Positions 34,925 through 45,137 of a DNA stretch of 64,000 nt are shown piece by piece. The number at the start of each line of letters is the position of its first letter. The stretch's first letter is position 1. The notes under the pieces were generated by a model that made no database searches, had not been told where the DNA came from, and saw nothing but the letters and a program-made list of their open reading frames with translations. The position numbers and the translations under genes are program-made. This DNA is from Psychrobacter immobilis (GTDB taxonomy: Bacteria > Pseudomonadota > Gammaproteobacteria > Pseudomonadales > Moraxellaceae): positions 1 to 64,000 of the forward strand of contig CAJHAA010000004.1 in the NCBI GenBank assembly GCA_904846265.1. Direction: 5' to 3'.

Positions 34925-35749
34925 ATGTCACAAGCTCTACCATCCGACCCTATATTGGTCTTTGATATCGAAACTGTCGCTGATACCGATGCGGCGCGCC
35001 GTATCTATCCGCAATTGGCAGAGTTGAATGATGCAGATGCATTGAGCGCACTCACAGCGCTTCGAATACAAGAAGCTGGACATGATTTTATGCGCTTGCC
35101 ACTGCAACGTATCGTCTGTATTTCAGCGTTATATATCAAAGATGGCAAGTTTTCGTTGTTCTCATTGACTGCTGATAAATTCAGTGAAAAAGACATCCTT
35201 GCCAAATTTTTTCGGGCATTTAGTGACCTCGAAAAACTGCCTCAGCTTATTAGTTGGAATGGCTCAGGTTTTGATATTCCTGTACTGATATATCGGGCTA
35301 TGCAATACGATTTATCAGCGCCATGGTTATTTGAAGAAGGCGAGCGCATCAAAAACATGCGCTTTGATAATTACGTCAATCGCTTCCACACGCGTCACCT
35401 TGATTTGATGGACAGATTTAGCCAGTACGGTGCCAGCCGCCGCGAAGCCATGGATATTGTCGCAAGTTTATATGGTCTACCAGGTAAAACAGCTGTCGAC
35501 GGTAGTATGGTTGGTGAGCTTGTCAGCACTAATGACTGGCAAACGCTGTCTATTTATTGCGAGTCTGACGTCATGAATACATGGCTAATCTATTTGCGCT
35601 GGTTGCGTTTAACTGGACAATTATCCTCACAAGATTTTGACGCTTGGCAGCAGCAGAGCTACGACTATTTGGTAAAATACACCCAAGCGGATGGTCATGC
35701 TCGTCATCAAGACTTCATCGCTGATTGGTCATCTGCACCCACATCATAA
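34925..35749 (+). CDS. PolB-like 3'-5' exonuclease family protein
   Basis: This is a DEDD-type exonuclease domain of the group related to the proofreading part of DNA polymerase B, without a polymerase domain. Exo I is FDIETVAD, exo II is SWNGSGFDIPVL, and exo III is near CESDVMNTWLIYL. The chosen ATG at 34925 has AGGATT upstream and gives 274 residues; an upstream TTG would add seven. A role in DNA or RNA end trimming is likely, but the substrate is unknown. It is in the cysM-rlmD-relA gene block. Confidence 0.85.
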   Translation: MSQALPSDPILVFDIETVADTDAARRIYPQLAELNDADALSALTALRIQEAGHDFMRLPLQRIVCISALYIKDGKFSLFSLTADKFSEKDILAKFFRAFSDLEKLPQLISWNGSGFDIPVLIYRAMQYDLSAPWLFEEGERIKNMRFDNYVNRFHTRHLDLMDRFSQYGASRREAMDIVASLYGLPGKTAVDGSMVGELVSTNDWQTLSIYCESDVMNTWLIYLRWLRLTGQLSSQDFDAWQQQSYDYLVKYTQADGHARHQDFIADWSSAPTS

Positions 35750-35837
35750 CAAATGAAGTTATAAGAAGGCGCGTTATAAGACATCGCGTTTATCCTCATT
35801 TTTTTAGTTATTTATCATTTATTATTAAGGCAGGTTT

Positions 35838-37379
35838 ATGCAACCCACCGATTCAAAAACGTCTACAATCTCTGATGTTACGCCAGTAACGAGCGAGACC
35901 CAAACGATTACTATTCCGCCTAATAAGAAAAAATCTAAACCCTCATCAAAGACACGCCGCCGTCTAAAGGATGCAGAACCTCTGCCCTTCACCATTGATG
36001 GTTTGTCGCATGATGGTCGCGGCGTTGCCGTTTATGGTAATGGTTTTGGTATAGACGATGGCCATATCGAAGACAAACATGGCAAAAAAATCTTTGTAAG
36101 CTTTGCATTGCCGGGTGAAAGTGCCTTGGTCAAAATAACCAATAGCCGTGCCAGCTTTGAAGAAGGCGAGGCTGTCAGTATTACTGCCAACCCAAATTCT
36201 GAACGTGCCGTACCGCCCTGCCCACATTTTGGAGTGTGTGGTGGCTGTAATTTGCAACACTGGCAGCCAGACGGTCAAATCAACTTTAAGCAATCTGTAT
36301 TGGCTGAAATGCTGATACACCAAGCCAGTGTCACGCCTGATAACTGGCTTGCTCCAGTGGTTGGTGATCGTCTTGGTTATCGTACCAAAGCACGATTGGG
36401 TGTGCGTTATGTCACCAAAAAAGAAACCGCGCTTGTCGGCTTTCGTGAGCGCTCAAGTAACTTTTTGGCAGAATTAAATGAGTGTCATATTTTAGATCCA
36501 AGAATTGGTTTTGAGATTGAAAACTTAAAAACACTGATTAGTACGCTAGAGAGCCGTAACAAGATTGCTCAGCTTGAGTTGGCTATGGGTGAGGAAATGC
36601 CTGAGCTGCCAGATGGCAATCAGCCCGTTGCCCTTATCGTACGCAACTTGGAGCCGTTATCAGACGCTGATATAGAAAAGCTAAAAGTGTTTTTTGCCGC
36701 ACGCAACTGGCAGCTATATTTGCAGTCTAAAGGTGCGGACAGTATCCAGCGTATTGCATTGACTGCAGATGATGACATGAGCCAGCAATTTGGTCGTTTG
36801 TATTACCAATTGCCAGAATACGATTTGACTTTCGAGTTTATCCCGACAGATTTTACCCAAGTGAACCTGTCCGTTAATCGTCAAATGACCAAGCTTGCTT
36901 GCGATTTGTTAGACTTAAAAGCAGGTGAACGCGTACTTGATTTATTCAGTGGTCTAGGCAACTTTAGCTTGCCACTCGCGCGCCTCGTTGGTGAGACAGG
37001 TTCTGTGGTTGGTGTTGAAGGCAGCGAAGCGATGACCGCACGTGCAGCCGATAACGCACGTCGTAACGGCATCAATAATACAGAATTTTATAGCCAAGAT
37101 TTGACGCAAGACTGTACCGATAAACCTTGGGCGAATCAGGGCTTTGATGCGCTATTGATCGATCCGCCGCGTTCTGGTGCTTGGGAAATTATGCAGTACT
37201 TGCCGAAATTTAACGCTGAGAGAATCGTTTATGTCTCTTGCAACCCTGCAACCCTCGCCCGTGATACAAAAGCATTATTAGAGCAAGGCTATCGTCTGAC
37301 TCATGCTGGCGTAATGGACATGTTCTGTCATACCGGCCATGTTGAGTCCATCGCTCGTTTTGAAAAAGTAGCGGTGTAA
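35838..37379 (+). CDS. rlmD: 23S rRNA (uracil-1939-C5)-methyltransferase RlmD
   Basis: The enzyme methylates U1939 of 23S rRNA using S-adenosylmethionine. A basic N-terminal tail is followed by a TRAM domain (about 50-112). Four cysteines (Cys128, Cys134, Cys137 and Cys216) bind a [4Fe-4S] cluster. The methyltransferase domain has [14 protein letters not shown] as motif I, and the catalytic nucleophile is Cys468 in [11 protein letters not shown]. It is 513 residues against 433 in E. coli, the excess lying mainly in the tail and a central insertion. It sits upstream of relA as in Pseudomonas. Confidence 0.96.
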   Translation: MQPTDSKTSTISDVTPVTSETQTITIPPNKKKSKPSSKTRRRLKDAEPLPFTIDGLSHDGRGVAVYGNGFGIDDGHIEDKHGKKIFVSFALPGESALVKITNSRASFEEGEAVSITANPNSERAVPPCPHFGVCGGCNLQHWQPDGQINFKQSVLAEMLIHQASVTPDNWLAPVVGDRLGYRTKARLGVRYVTKKETALVGFRERSSNFLAELNECHILDPRIGFEIENLKTLISTLESRNKIAQLELAMGEEMPELPDGNQPVALIVRNLEPLSDADIEKLKVFFAARNWQLYLQSKGADSIQRIALTADDDMSQQFGRLYYQLPEYDLTFEFIPTDFTQVNLSVNRQMTKLACDLLDLKAGERVLDLFSGLGNFSLPLARLVGETGSVVGVEGSEAMTARAADNARRNGINNTEFYSQDLTQDCTDKPWANQGFDALLIDPPRSGAWEIMQYLPKFNAERIVYVSCNPATLARDTKALLEQGYRLTHAGVMDMFCHTGHVESIARFEKVAV

Positions 37380-37439
37380 TTCACTTTACGGTTAAGTAAG
37401 CGGTTCAGAGCATTCAATAGTCATACTGCATGTCACTGA

Positions 37440-37464
37440 GCTTGATTCAAAATTTGAGTCAAGC
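37440..37464. repeat. 25-bp near-palindrome downstream of rlmD
   Basis: GCTTGATTCAAA (37440-37451) and TTTGAGTCAAGC (37453-37464) pair along their full length with one G-T pair, separated by a single base. No T-run follows on either strand, so it is not a standard terminator. It could be a protein-binding site or a folded RNA end. Confidence 0.6.
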
Positions 37465-37763
37465 GGTGGCAAAAAAATGATGGTTATTTATCCTGATTAA
37501 CCGCAGACATTACATAGCCTCGCTTGATTTGTCTCTTTAAAGTGAGATAATAGTAAACAATATTCCTAGGCTGGTTTTTTCCATTCTTGTGAACGTTTGC
37601 ACTCATAGCTTTATATATTTTACGCGCATTTTATGACTGCTAAAAAACAGATTTTTTAGCAGTTATATTGGTTTATAGCTGATACTTTATGAATCGTAAG
37701 TTCAACGTGTGTGCATAGTAGATGAGGTTATAATCAATTCAAAATAGCTAAGAGGAGTCGGCT
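37465..37763. other. Region upstream of relA
   Basis: This is most of the 384-bp gap between rlmD and relA. Apart from the inverted repeat at 37636-37663 I see no gene. The relA start has GAGGAG seven bases before it. Confidence 0.55.
37636..37663. repeat. Perfect 12-bp inverted repeat upstream of relA
   Basis: ACTGCTAAAAAA (37636-37647) and TTTTTTAGCAGT (37652-37663) are exact reverse complements with the loop CAGA. It lies 100 bp before the relA ATG. Its A/T-rich stem base differs from a normal terminator; it may still act as a weak one or as an operator. Confidence 0.65.
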
Positions 37764-40316
37764 ATGGTAAAAATTCGTGAAGGATTACCGCTGGTGGATG
37801 GACAGACCACCCAAGCCGATAGTGCAGCACTTGCCGCTCAACTGGTCGCGAGCCAACGCTCGCACCAGTCTGCCAATAGCTATGCCCAAATCCCCCTCGA
37901 TATCAAATACCAGCTGTCCACTCATAAGCTACACACCACTTTTGATCGCTCAGCACTACATGCCTTTCATAGTCATGATCCAAAGCTTGAAAACGAATAT
38001 TCTGATAACCCGCTTTTAGATAAAAATAATGCTCTGTCAGATAAAGAGCTCGAAGCGATTGATTTAGATCAAGTCAATATTGATGTTCCTACTTGGTTAG
38101 ACAACGTCGCCAAACGTATCGGACAAGAGTCTGTACCACACTTGAGTGCTGCTTGTGAATTTATTCGCAGTCATATGAATACCAGCGAGTCTGAGCGTTC
38201 AGGCGCTTATGTCACTGGTATTGGCATGACAGACATATTGACCTATCTCTACCAAGACGAAGACGCTCTTGTGGCTGCAATGCTCTATCGTAGTGCGCGA
38301 AAATCAATCATAAGCCTCGCTGATATCGAGAAAAAATTCGGTGCAGACATATCGACCCTCGTCAAAGATACCTTGGCAATGGGTAAGCTGTCTGAGATTA
38401 TTGAAAGCAATAAGCGTCTAGAAGATCACTTCGTAAACAATCAGCGCGACCAGCTATCTAATATTTATAGCATGCTAATCTCCGTCACCAATGATGTACG
38501 TGTCGTGCTTATCAAATTGGCTGAGCGTACTTTCGCCATGCGCGAATTGACCTTTTCTAATGAAGAGCGTCAGAATCGGGTGGCGCGTGAAGTCATGACC
38601 ATTTATGCACCACTGGCGCATCGCTTGGGCATCGCGCAACTTAAATGGGAGCTAGAAGACTTAGCCTTTCGCTACCTTGCGCCTGAACGCTATAAAGAGA
38701 TTGCCAAACTGCTCTCCGAAAAACGCAGCGAACGCGAGTCCTATATTCAGCGCGTACAAGATAAGCTCAATGAAGCACTAGCAGAGGCTAATATCGAAGG
38801 TGAAGTCTCTGGACGTGTTAAGCATATCTACTCTATCTACCGAAAAATGAAGCTCAAAGGCTTATCGTTTGATCAGCTTTATGACATTCGCGCGCTGCGA
38901 GTATTGGTCACCAATCCATCAGACTGTTACCACGTGCTTGGATTGGTACATGGCTTGTGGCGATATATTCCAGAACAATTCGATGACTATATTACCAACC
39001 CCAAGTCCAATGGTTATCGCTCACTACATACGGCAGTCATTGCTGAAAACAAGTCACTGGAAGTGCAAATTCGTACTCATGAAATGCACTTCGAAGCTGA
39101 GCTTGGTATGTGTGCTCATGTTAACTACAAAGAAGGTCTAAAGAATAAAAAAGACAATTATCTTAATCAAAGAATCAGCTCGCTGCGCCAACTGTTATCT
39201 ATCAATAATGAAACCCGTAACCAACCGCGCTCATCTTTACTAACTGGTGAAGAAATAGAGGGTATGGAGTTTGACGAAGAAGAGCAACTCGTTGACTTTG
39301 ACGAGCTCGAACGCATCTATATCTTTAGCCGTGATGGTGACATTACTGAACTGCCAAAAGGGGCGACCGTTCTTGATTTTGCTTATTATGTACATACACA
39401 AGTTGGTAATCGTGCCCAAGCTGCGCGAGTCAATCAGCGCTATGTACCATTAACCTATCAACTCAAAACGGGTGAACAAGTTGAAATTATCACCAAAGCA
39501 TTACGTGAGCCCAACCGTGATTGGCTAGTTGCTTCACTTGGATACATTCATACCAACCGTGCACGTTCAAAATTGCGTCAATGGTTCAATAAGCAAGACC
39601 GTGATAAAAACATTGAAATTGGTCGTCAAATGCTCAGTAAAGAGCTTGAACGACTATCGGTACATCCCAATAGCATCGATTTAAACGACTATATTCAGCA
39701 TTTCCATGTCAATACGACTGATGATATTATCGTTGGATTGGTCACAGGCGACATTGGTCTCAACCAACTCACCAGCCACATCTCTCGTCAGCTACATCTA
39801 GAACCTGAAAGACCGCCAGAAAATTTTGCGCCAAGTATAGATGCTAGAGAGGCAGGCAAAATCGATGCTTATAAAATTCGTATCGATGGGCTGGATAATA
39901 TAGAAATCAATCTAGCAGGCTGTTGTCACCCTGTGCATGGCGAGCCAATTGCTGGTTACATTACCTTATCACGAGGTGTCAGTGTCCATAATCGTGGTTG
40001 CCCTGAATATTCACGCTTGATTGAACGCGATCCTGAGCGCGAAATAGAGGCTTCGTGGCGGGTACAAGCTGGTCGTTATCAACCCGTTGATATTCACGTA
40101 GAAGCCTATGATAGGCGTGGACTGTTGCGTGATTTGACGCAAATTATTGATAAAGAAAATGTCAATATTCGTCAAGTTGAAACGCTTAGTAATGATGATA
40201 ACATTGCCTTTTTAAAATTTCATATTGAAGTCTCAGGATTGGCACACCTATCTAAGCTTTTAGCGAAACTAGAGCAACAGCATGGTATCTTGCATGCTCG
40301 ACGCGCCGTCGCTTAG
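37764..40316 (+). CDS. relA: (p)ppGpp synthetase RelA
   Basis: This ribosome-associated enzyme makes (p)ppGpp when uncharged tRNA is in the A site. An N-terminal region of about 130 residues precedes a pseudo-hydrolase domain whose HD motif is lost (AAMLYRSARKS stands where SpoT has LLHDVIEDT). The synthetase domain follows with KHIYSIYRKMK and FDDYITNPKSNGYRSLHT; the double Asp marks the RelA-type synthetase. TGS (ELPKGATVLDFAYYVHTQVG), a CC-containing zinc-finger-like part (AGCCHPVHG) and a C-terminal ACT domain complete it. At 850 residues it is about 100 longer than E. coli RelA, mostly at the N-terminus. Confidence 0.96.
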   Translation: MVKIREGLPLVDGQTTQADSAALAAQLVASQRSHQSANSYAQIPLDIKYQLSTHKLHTTFDRSALHAFHSHDPKLENEYSDNPLLDKNNALSDKELEAIDLDQVNIDVPTWLDNVAKRIGQESVPHLSAACEFIRSHMNTSESERSGAYVTGIGMTDILTYLYQDEDALVAAMLYRSARKSIISLADIEKKFGADISTLVKDTLAMGKLSEIIESNKRLEDHFVNNQRDQLSNIYSMLISVTNDVRVVLIKLAERTFAMRELTFSNEERQNRVAREVMTIYAPLAHRLGIAQLKWELEDLAFRYLAPERYKEIAKLLSEKRSERESYIQRVQDKLNEALAEANIEGEVSGRVKHIYSIYRKMKLKGLSFDQLYDIRALRVLVTNPSDCYHVLGLVHGLWRYIPEQFDDYITNPKSNGYRSLHTAVIAENKSLEVQIRTHEMHFEAELGMCAHVNYKEGLKNKKDNYLNQRISSLRQLLSINNETRNQPRSSLLTGEEIEGMEFDEEEQLVDFDELERIYIFSRDGDITELPKGATVLDFAYYVHTQVGNRAQAARVNQRYVPLTYQLKTGEQVEIITKALREPNRDWLVASLGYIHTNRARSKLRQWFNKQDRDKNIEIGRQMLSKELERLSVHPNSIDLNDYIQHFHVNTTDDIIVGLVTGDIGLNQLTSHISRQLHLEPERPPENFAPSIDAREAGKIDAYKIRIDGLDNIEINLAGCCHPVHGEPIAGYITLSRGVSVHNRGCPEYSRLIERDPEREIEASWRVQAGRYQPVDIHVEAYDRRGLLRDLTQIIDKENVNIRQVETLSNDDNIAFLKFHIEVSGLAHLSKLLAKLEQQHGILHARRAVA

Positions 40317-40369
40317 ATATAAACTCACAAAATACGTCCGCTGAATCATAAGGTTATTATAAAAATATC

Positions 40370-41308
40370 ATGCCTGAACTGCCTGAAGTAGAAACAACCA
40401 AAACCAGCCTTGCACCGTTATTAGGGCAACGCATCATCGATGTAAAAGTTTTCCAGCCAAAGCTGCGCTGGGCGATGCCAGATGATTTAGATAGCTTGAT
40501 TGATTACACGCTAGATAGCGTTGAGCGCCGCGCAAAATATTTAATTCTTAACTTTTTACCTTTATTACCCAATGATGATAGCGCTGCGGCTCAAACTGAT
40601 ACGTTAGTACCACGTCAACTTTTGGTTCATTTAGGCATGTCGGGCAGCCTGCAACAGCAGAGCTACGGTACTGAAAAGCGCAAGCATGATCATCTCATCA
40701 TTGTTTTTAAGGGCGTTAACAATACAAAAGTCCAGCTACATTACTATGACCCAAGACGTTTTGGGTCAGTGTTATGGCACAAGGATTATAGTGCTAAGCT
40801 ATTAGATCATTTAGGTCCTGAACCATTATCAGATGGATTTACAGCAGACTACCTGTATCAATTGATTCAACGGTCAAACTTGCTTGATCACAGTGCTGAT
40901 ACTGTAGCAATTGGCAAAGCCAAATCAAAAAAGCAGCCCATTGCTCGCGCTATAAAATCAGTCATCATGGAACAACAGGTCGTCGTGGGTGTCGGTAATA
41001 TCTATGCGACTGAAAGCCTATATTTATCAGCTATTCATCCAGCCACCCCCGCTCACCAACTGTCCCATGCTCAGATGATTATTTTGGTCGATCATATTAA
41101 AGTTATTTTACAAAAGGCGATAGCACTTGGTGGCTCGACACTGCGAGACTTCACCGTAGCAGATGGCCAAACCGGTTACTTCCAGCAGACATTAAATGTC
41201 TATGGTAGACAAGGGGAAACTTGTCCGCATTGTGATGCTGTACTTGAGAATATCAAAATTAATGGTCGCGCCAGTGTATTCTGTCCCAACTGTCAGCCAA
41301 TCCTTTAA
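40370..41308 (+). CDS. mutM: Formamidopyrimidine-DNA glycosylase (Fpg/MutM)
   Basis: This base-excision repair enzyme removes 8-oxoguanine and formamidopyrimidines and nicks the strand. The mature N-terminal proline and adjacent glutamate are present (MPELPEVE), with a conserved lysine in RRAKYLIL, HLGMSGSL, and the helix-two-turns-helix segment GVGNIYATES. The C-terminal zinc finger has its four cysteines (CPHC...CPNC). It is 312 residues against 269 in E. coli; two insertions, one rich in Asp/Ala near residue 70 and one near 190, explain the difference. It is 53 bp after relA and may share its transcript. Confidence 0.96.
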   Translation: MPELPEVETTKTSLAPLLGQRIIDVKVFQPKLRWAMPDDLDSLIDYTLDSVERRAKYLILNFLPLLPNDDSAAAQTDTLVPRQLLVHLGMSGSLQQQSYGTEKRKHDHLIIVFKGVNNTKVQLHYYDPRRFGSVLWHKDYSAKLLDHLGPEPLSDGFTADYLYQLIQRSNLLDHSADTVAIGKAKSKKQPIARAIKSVIMEQQVVVGVGNIYATESLYLSAIHPATPAHQLSHAQMIILVDHIKVILQKAIALGGSTLRDFTVADGQTGYFQQTLNVYGRQGETCPHCDAVLENIKINGRASVFCPNCQPIL

Positions 41309-41636
41309 ATATTATCTGAAACTATCACTATCTGTTTAGCCTTAAGTACCAAAATAACTTAGGTATCAAATCGTATAATATAGCAGCACAATACTCTTGA
41401 CTAAGTGTCCTATTATTTTGCACTAAGATTATTATATCGCACGCCATTTTTGTTGCTTATTGACACACATCTTGCTTTAATAGTATGAGCACTTACATAA
41501 ATAGTGCATAATGTTTATACATCTGTAATATATTTAGCTTACTTATCGTTGCGCATTGTTTATATAGGGAAATTGTCTCTGTGTGGAAATAGCAGCAGCT
41601 AATAATCATACCAATTATGAATTTTAGGACATCGTT
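41309..41636. other. Intergenic region upstream of a small exported protein
   Basis: About 328 bp, AT-rich, with no gene seen. It holds the promoter of the next gene; AGGA lies nine bases before that ATG. Confidence 0.5.
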
Positions 41637-42077
41637 ATGACTGTTAAAGCCAAAAACCAACGCACAGTTAAGCAAAAAGCCATTACTATAGCCGCAAGCT
41701 TAAGTTTAATGGCTGCTACTATGCAGCCTGCCTTGGCAGCCATAGAAATTGATGAGACAGACTTTGGGCCCTCTTATGAGACAATGGTGGTTGATACTGT
41801 AGTGGGTAAACCTCTACAACTGGTCAGTGCCGTTGCTGGTACTGCCGCCTACCTAGTTAGTCTACCCTTCTCGCTTATCGGTGGTAATGCGGATCAGGCG
41901 CAGCAGAAACTTTTTGTTGAACCTTGGGATGCGATGGGACGCTGCTTAGGTTGTACTGTGGCTGAAGACAACTATTACAAATCACAAGTGACTAATGATA
42001 ATGTTGTCCGTATTGTCGTTGATCAACCATCTGAGATTTTGATTAATACCAACGATTATGTCGTAGTTACGCCATAG
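41637..42077 (+). CDS. Small exported protein of unknown function
   Basis: I do not recognise a named family. The 146 residues start with a lysine-rich n-region and a hydrophobic core ending at ALAA (cleavage near residue 34-36), so the protein is exported. One strongly hydrophobic segment (about 62-82, with VSLPFSLIGGN) follows, then EPWDAMGRCLGC with a Cys-x-x-Cys pair, and a beta-like C-terminal tail. Similar small proteins with VSLPF-x-LGGN and a following VEP motif are common in Acinetobacter and Pseudomonas, without known function. A good Shine-Dalgarno and a terminator frame the gene, so it is real and monocistronic. Confidence 0.75.
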   Translation: MTVKAKNQRTVKQKAITIAASLSLMAATMQPALAAIEIDETDFGPSYETMVVDTVVGKPLQLVSAVAGTAAYLVSLPFSLIGGNADQAQQKLFVEPWDAMGRCLGCTVAEDNYYKSQVTNDNVVRIVVDQPSEILINTNDYVVVTP

Positions 42078-42144
42078 TCTTTATATTAACAGCTGGTTAA
42101 ATGATACAACTGCGCTAAAGACAATGCATTTATAAATTATCCAT

Positions 42145-42176
42145 AAAAAAGGCTAACACGACGTTAGCCTTTTTTG
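42145..42176. terminator. Bidirectional terminator between the small exported protein and mscL
   Basis: AAAAAGGCTAAC and GTTAGCCTTTTT form a perfect stem with T-runs on both strands between two convergent genes. Confidence 0.9.
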
Positions 42177-42200
42177 TGTTTTTAATCAAATCATCATATT

Positions 42201-42644
42201 TTATTTTGAAACAGCGGTATTACCTAATTTAGCACTAATTTCACGAAGCAATTGCACCTCTTCTGAAGGTTGTTTTACCAATTCTTGTACTTCTTCTTTA
42301 CGACGCATTTTGTTAACCATTCTAACCATCATAAAAATAATAAATGCTAAAATTAAGAAATTAATCAGTACAGTAATGAAACTGCCATAGGCTAATACAG
42401 GAACGCCAGCCGCTTTGAGGGCATCATAGGTCATGGCAACACCTTCAGGCGCATCACCCAACACTAAGAACATGTTTTTGAAATTGATTTCGCCACCTGC
42501 TATGAAGGCCACTATTGGCATAATAATGTCTTCAACTAAGGACGTTGTGATAGTAGCAAATGCCCCACCGATAATGACACCGACCGCTAAGTCCATCACA
42601 TTACCTTTTAGAGCGAATTCTTTAAACTCAGAAACCATACTCAT
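42201..42644 (-). CDS. mscL: Large-conductance mechanosensitive channel
   Basis: The homopentameric inner-membrane channel opens under osmotic downshock. The amphipathic N-terminal helix ([25 protein letters not shown] split into helix and TM1), the periplasmic loop, TM2 (about 88-110) and the cytoplasmic charged RRKEE bundle are all present. At 147 residues it is slightly longer than E. coli MscL (136). GAGGAG lies six bases before the ATG. Confidence 0.97.
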   Translation of the reverse strand: MSMVSEFKEFALKGNVMDLAVGVIIGGAFATITTSLVEDIIMPIVAFIAGGEINFKNMFLVLGDAPEGVAMTYDALKAAGVPVLAYGSFITVLINFLILAFIIFMMVRMVNKMRRKEEVQELVKQPSEEVQLLREISAKLGNTAVSK

Positions 42645-42778
42645 TATTTTCTCCTCAAAATACCAATCTATAATCGAATAAGTATCTCAACAGTCGACCC
42701 AGTCTTGAGCCTTAAGAGTAATAGTGAGAAACACTACTACTGTCGGTTATTCTGTCTATATTCTATGGAAATTACAAC

Positions 42779-42827
42779 AAAAAAAAGCAGCATAAAATGA
42801 ACCATATTTAGTTCACTCTATACTGCT
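42779..42827 (-). terminator. Terminator of typA
   Basis: The arms at 42786-42802 and 42811-42827 pair over 17 bp with a few G-T pairs, and a run of T follows on the minus strand. It is 104 bp past the typA stop and upstream of mscL. Confidence 0.75.
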
Positions 42828-42930
42828 AATTTTTTAGTTATCTTGATGCCCATTATTAAATAGGCAACAGCATCAAATGCTTCTATAAAATATCAGTCCA
42901 ATAAATTACTCAGTAATTCATGGCTCAATA

Positions 42931-44781
42931 TTAAGCACCTTTTTTACCACGGCCGTGACGCTTACGCTCACTTTCAGTCAAATAGCGCTTACGCAGACGA
43001 ATCGCCTTAGGTGTTACTTCAACCAATTCATCATCTTGAATGAATTCAAGCGCTTGCTCAAGTGTGAACTTGACTGCTGGAGTCAACGTCAATGCTTCAT
43101 CAGTACCACTCGCACGAACGTTGGTTAACTGCTTAGCAGTCGTTGGGTTAACAGCCATATCATCGTTACGTGAGTTAAGACCAACGATCATACCTTCGTA
43201 AACTTCAAGCTGTGGCTCAGCAAACAATTTACCACGTTTTTGCAGGTTAAATAGCGCGAAACCTAAGCAAACACCTTTTGCCATAGAAACCAAGACACCA
43301 TTCGAGCGACCACCAACATCACCGATCTTTTGTGGACCGTAATGTGAGAAGCTTGACGTCATGATACCTGTACCTGAAGTCAAGGTTAAGAATTCAGAAC
43401 GGAAACCAATCAAACCACGGGCAGGCATCGTCGCTTCGATACGCATACGACCTTTACCATCAAGTTCCATATTGGTCATCTCGCCTTTACGCAAGCCAAC
43501 CTGCTCCATGATAGAACCTTGATGCTCATCTTCAATATCAAAAACAACGTTTTCATACGGCTCTTGTAATTTACCATCAACTTCTTTAACGATAACTTCT
43601 GGGCCTGAAACACCCATCTCAAAACCTTCACGGCGCATGTTTTCGATCAATACAGATAGATGAAGTTCACCGCGACCTGATACTTTGAATTTATCAGGAG
43701 ATTCTGTATCTTCTACACGTAATGCTACGTTATGAATCAATTCACGCTCAAGACGCTCACGGATATTACGCGAGGTCACAAACTTGCCATCACGACCAGC
43801 AAAAGGTGAGTTATTTACTTGGAAGTTCATAGAAACTGTAGGTTCATCAACCGTTAATGCTGGTAATGCTTCGACAGCACTAGGATCACAAATCGTATCT
43901 GAGATATTAAGCGAATCGATACCAGTAATACAAACGATGTCACCAGCTTGTGCATCTTCAACATCAATACGATCAAGACCATGATAACCCATAATTTTTA
44001 AAATACGGCCATTACGGGTATTGCCATTTTTGTCGATTACAGTCACTTGAGTATTGGTTTTAACTTTACCACGCTGAATACGACCAATGCCGATAACGCC
44101 AACAAAACTGTTGTAATCAAGGCTTGAGATTTGCATACGGAACGGTGCGTCAGCATCAACTTGAGGAGGCTGAACCACATCAACAATCGTTTTGAAAAGT
44201 GGTGTCATGTCATCAGCCAAATCGTCAGCTTCCAAACCTGCAATACCATTCAATGCTGAGGCATAAACAACTGGGAAATCAAGCTGTTCATCAGTTGCAC
44301 CCAAGTTATCAAAAAGATCAAAGATTTGATCCATGACCCAGTCAGGGCGTGAGCCAGGACGGTCAATTTTATTGATGACAACGATAGGTTTTAGACCTTG
44401 CTCGAACGCTTTTTGCGTCACAAAACGGGTCTGTGGCATTGGGCCATCAACCGCATCAACGACTAGAAGCACGCAGTCAACCATAGACATTACACGCTCA
44501 ACTTCACCACCAAAGTCGGCGTGACCTGGGGTGTCAACAATGTTGATACGATATTCAGTATCATCAGTCTTATCTGTCCAGCGGATGGCTGTGTTTTTAG
44601 CCAAAATGGTAATACCACGTTCTTGCTCAATATCGCCTGAATCCATTGCACGTTCAGCAATGTTTGCACGGTCGCCAAAAGTACCAGACTGATGTAATAA
44701 CTTATCAACCAAAGTTGTTTTACCGTGGTCAACGTGGGCAATAATTGCAATGTTACGCAGGTGTTTGATATCGTTCGCCAT
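42931..44781 (-). CDS. typA: Ribosome-associated GTPase TypA/BipA
   Basis: An EF-G-like GTPase that binds ribosomes and assists 50S assembly, notably at low temperature. G1 is [10 protein letters not shown]2 includes ERGITI, G3 is DTPGHAD, G4 is NKID. Domains II, III and V follow, and the BipA-specific C-terminal domain ends in [15 protein letters not shown] use the ATG at 44781 ([10 protein letters not shown], 616 aa); the frame continues 13 codons upstream but those residues do not fit the family. Cold growth in this lineage makes the known cold-sensitivity of bipA mutants relevant. Confidence 0.96.
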   Translation of the reverse strand: MANDIKHLRNIAIIAHVDHGKTTLVDKLLHQSGTFGDRANIAERAMDSGDIEQERGITILAKNTAIRWTDKTDDTEYRINIVDTPGHADFGGEVERVMSMVDCVLLVVDAVDGPMPQTRFVTQKAFEQGLKPIVVINKIDRPGSRPDWVMDQIFDLFDNLGATDEQLDFPVVYASALNGIAGLEADDLADDMTPLFKTIVDVVQPPQVDADAPFRMQISSLDYNSFVGVIGIGRIQRGKVKTNTQVTVIDKNGNTRNGRILKIMGYHGLDRIDVEDAQAGDIVCITGIDSLNISDTICDPSAVEALPALTVDEPTVSMNFQVNNSPFAGRDGKFVTSRNIRERLERELIHNVALRVEDTESPDKFKVSGRGELHLSVLIENMRREGFEMGVSGPEVIVKEVDGKLQEPYENVVFDIEDEHQGSIMEQVGLRKGEMTNMELDGKGRMRIEATMPARGLIGFRSEFLTLTSGTGIMTSSFSHYGPQKIGDVGGRSNGVLVSMAKGVCLGFALFNLQKRGKLFAEPQLEVYEGMIVGLNSRNDDMAVNPTTAKQLTNVRASGTDEALTLTPAVKFTLEQALEFIQDDELVEVTPKAIRLRKRYLTESERKRHGRGKKGA

Positions 44782-45065
44782 ATAAAATGCTCGTTTCGTC
44801 TTAAAAAAATGCAGTAGCAATAAGCGCCGCTGGATAAACTTTTATCATCAACCAGATAGATATTGAGTACTTACTTTTGGAAGACTGCATAATAGATGCG
44901 GTTAATCAAATAATTTCAATATAATCAAGTATCTACACTGATAAATTCATCATACAGATAGCTATGCTAATGTACATTCTGTCAATTTACAGAATGTTTG
45001 GGCAGCTAGTATAACATTATTGCTTCACAAATTTATGTAATAACTTGCTTTTCTCAATCCATAAA
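44782..45065. other. Upstream region of typA
   Basis: Most of the 356-bp gap between ompA and typA. It contains the typA leader and promoter, but no gene or clear element besides the ompA terminator at its end. Confidence 0.5.
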
Positions 45066-45098
45066 TAAAAAAAAGCCACCCATTAGGTGACTTTTTTT
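45066..45098 (-). terminator. Terminator of ompA
   Basis: AAAGTCACC and GGGTGGCTTT form a 9-bp stem with a 4-nt loop, followed by a run of T on the minus strand, 40 bp past the ompA stop. Confidence 0.85.
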
Positions 45099-45137
45099 GT
45101 AACTATATATTTAGTAAAACAATTGATCCAATACTAT

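Noticed and set aside
41493..41675. 60-codon minus-strand frame upstream of the small exported protein
   Set aside because: It overlaps the start of a well-supported plus-strand gene and has no recognisable features.
44782..44820. Upstream start for typA
   Set aside because: Adds 13 residues before the conserved [10 protein letters not shown] start that family members use.
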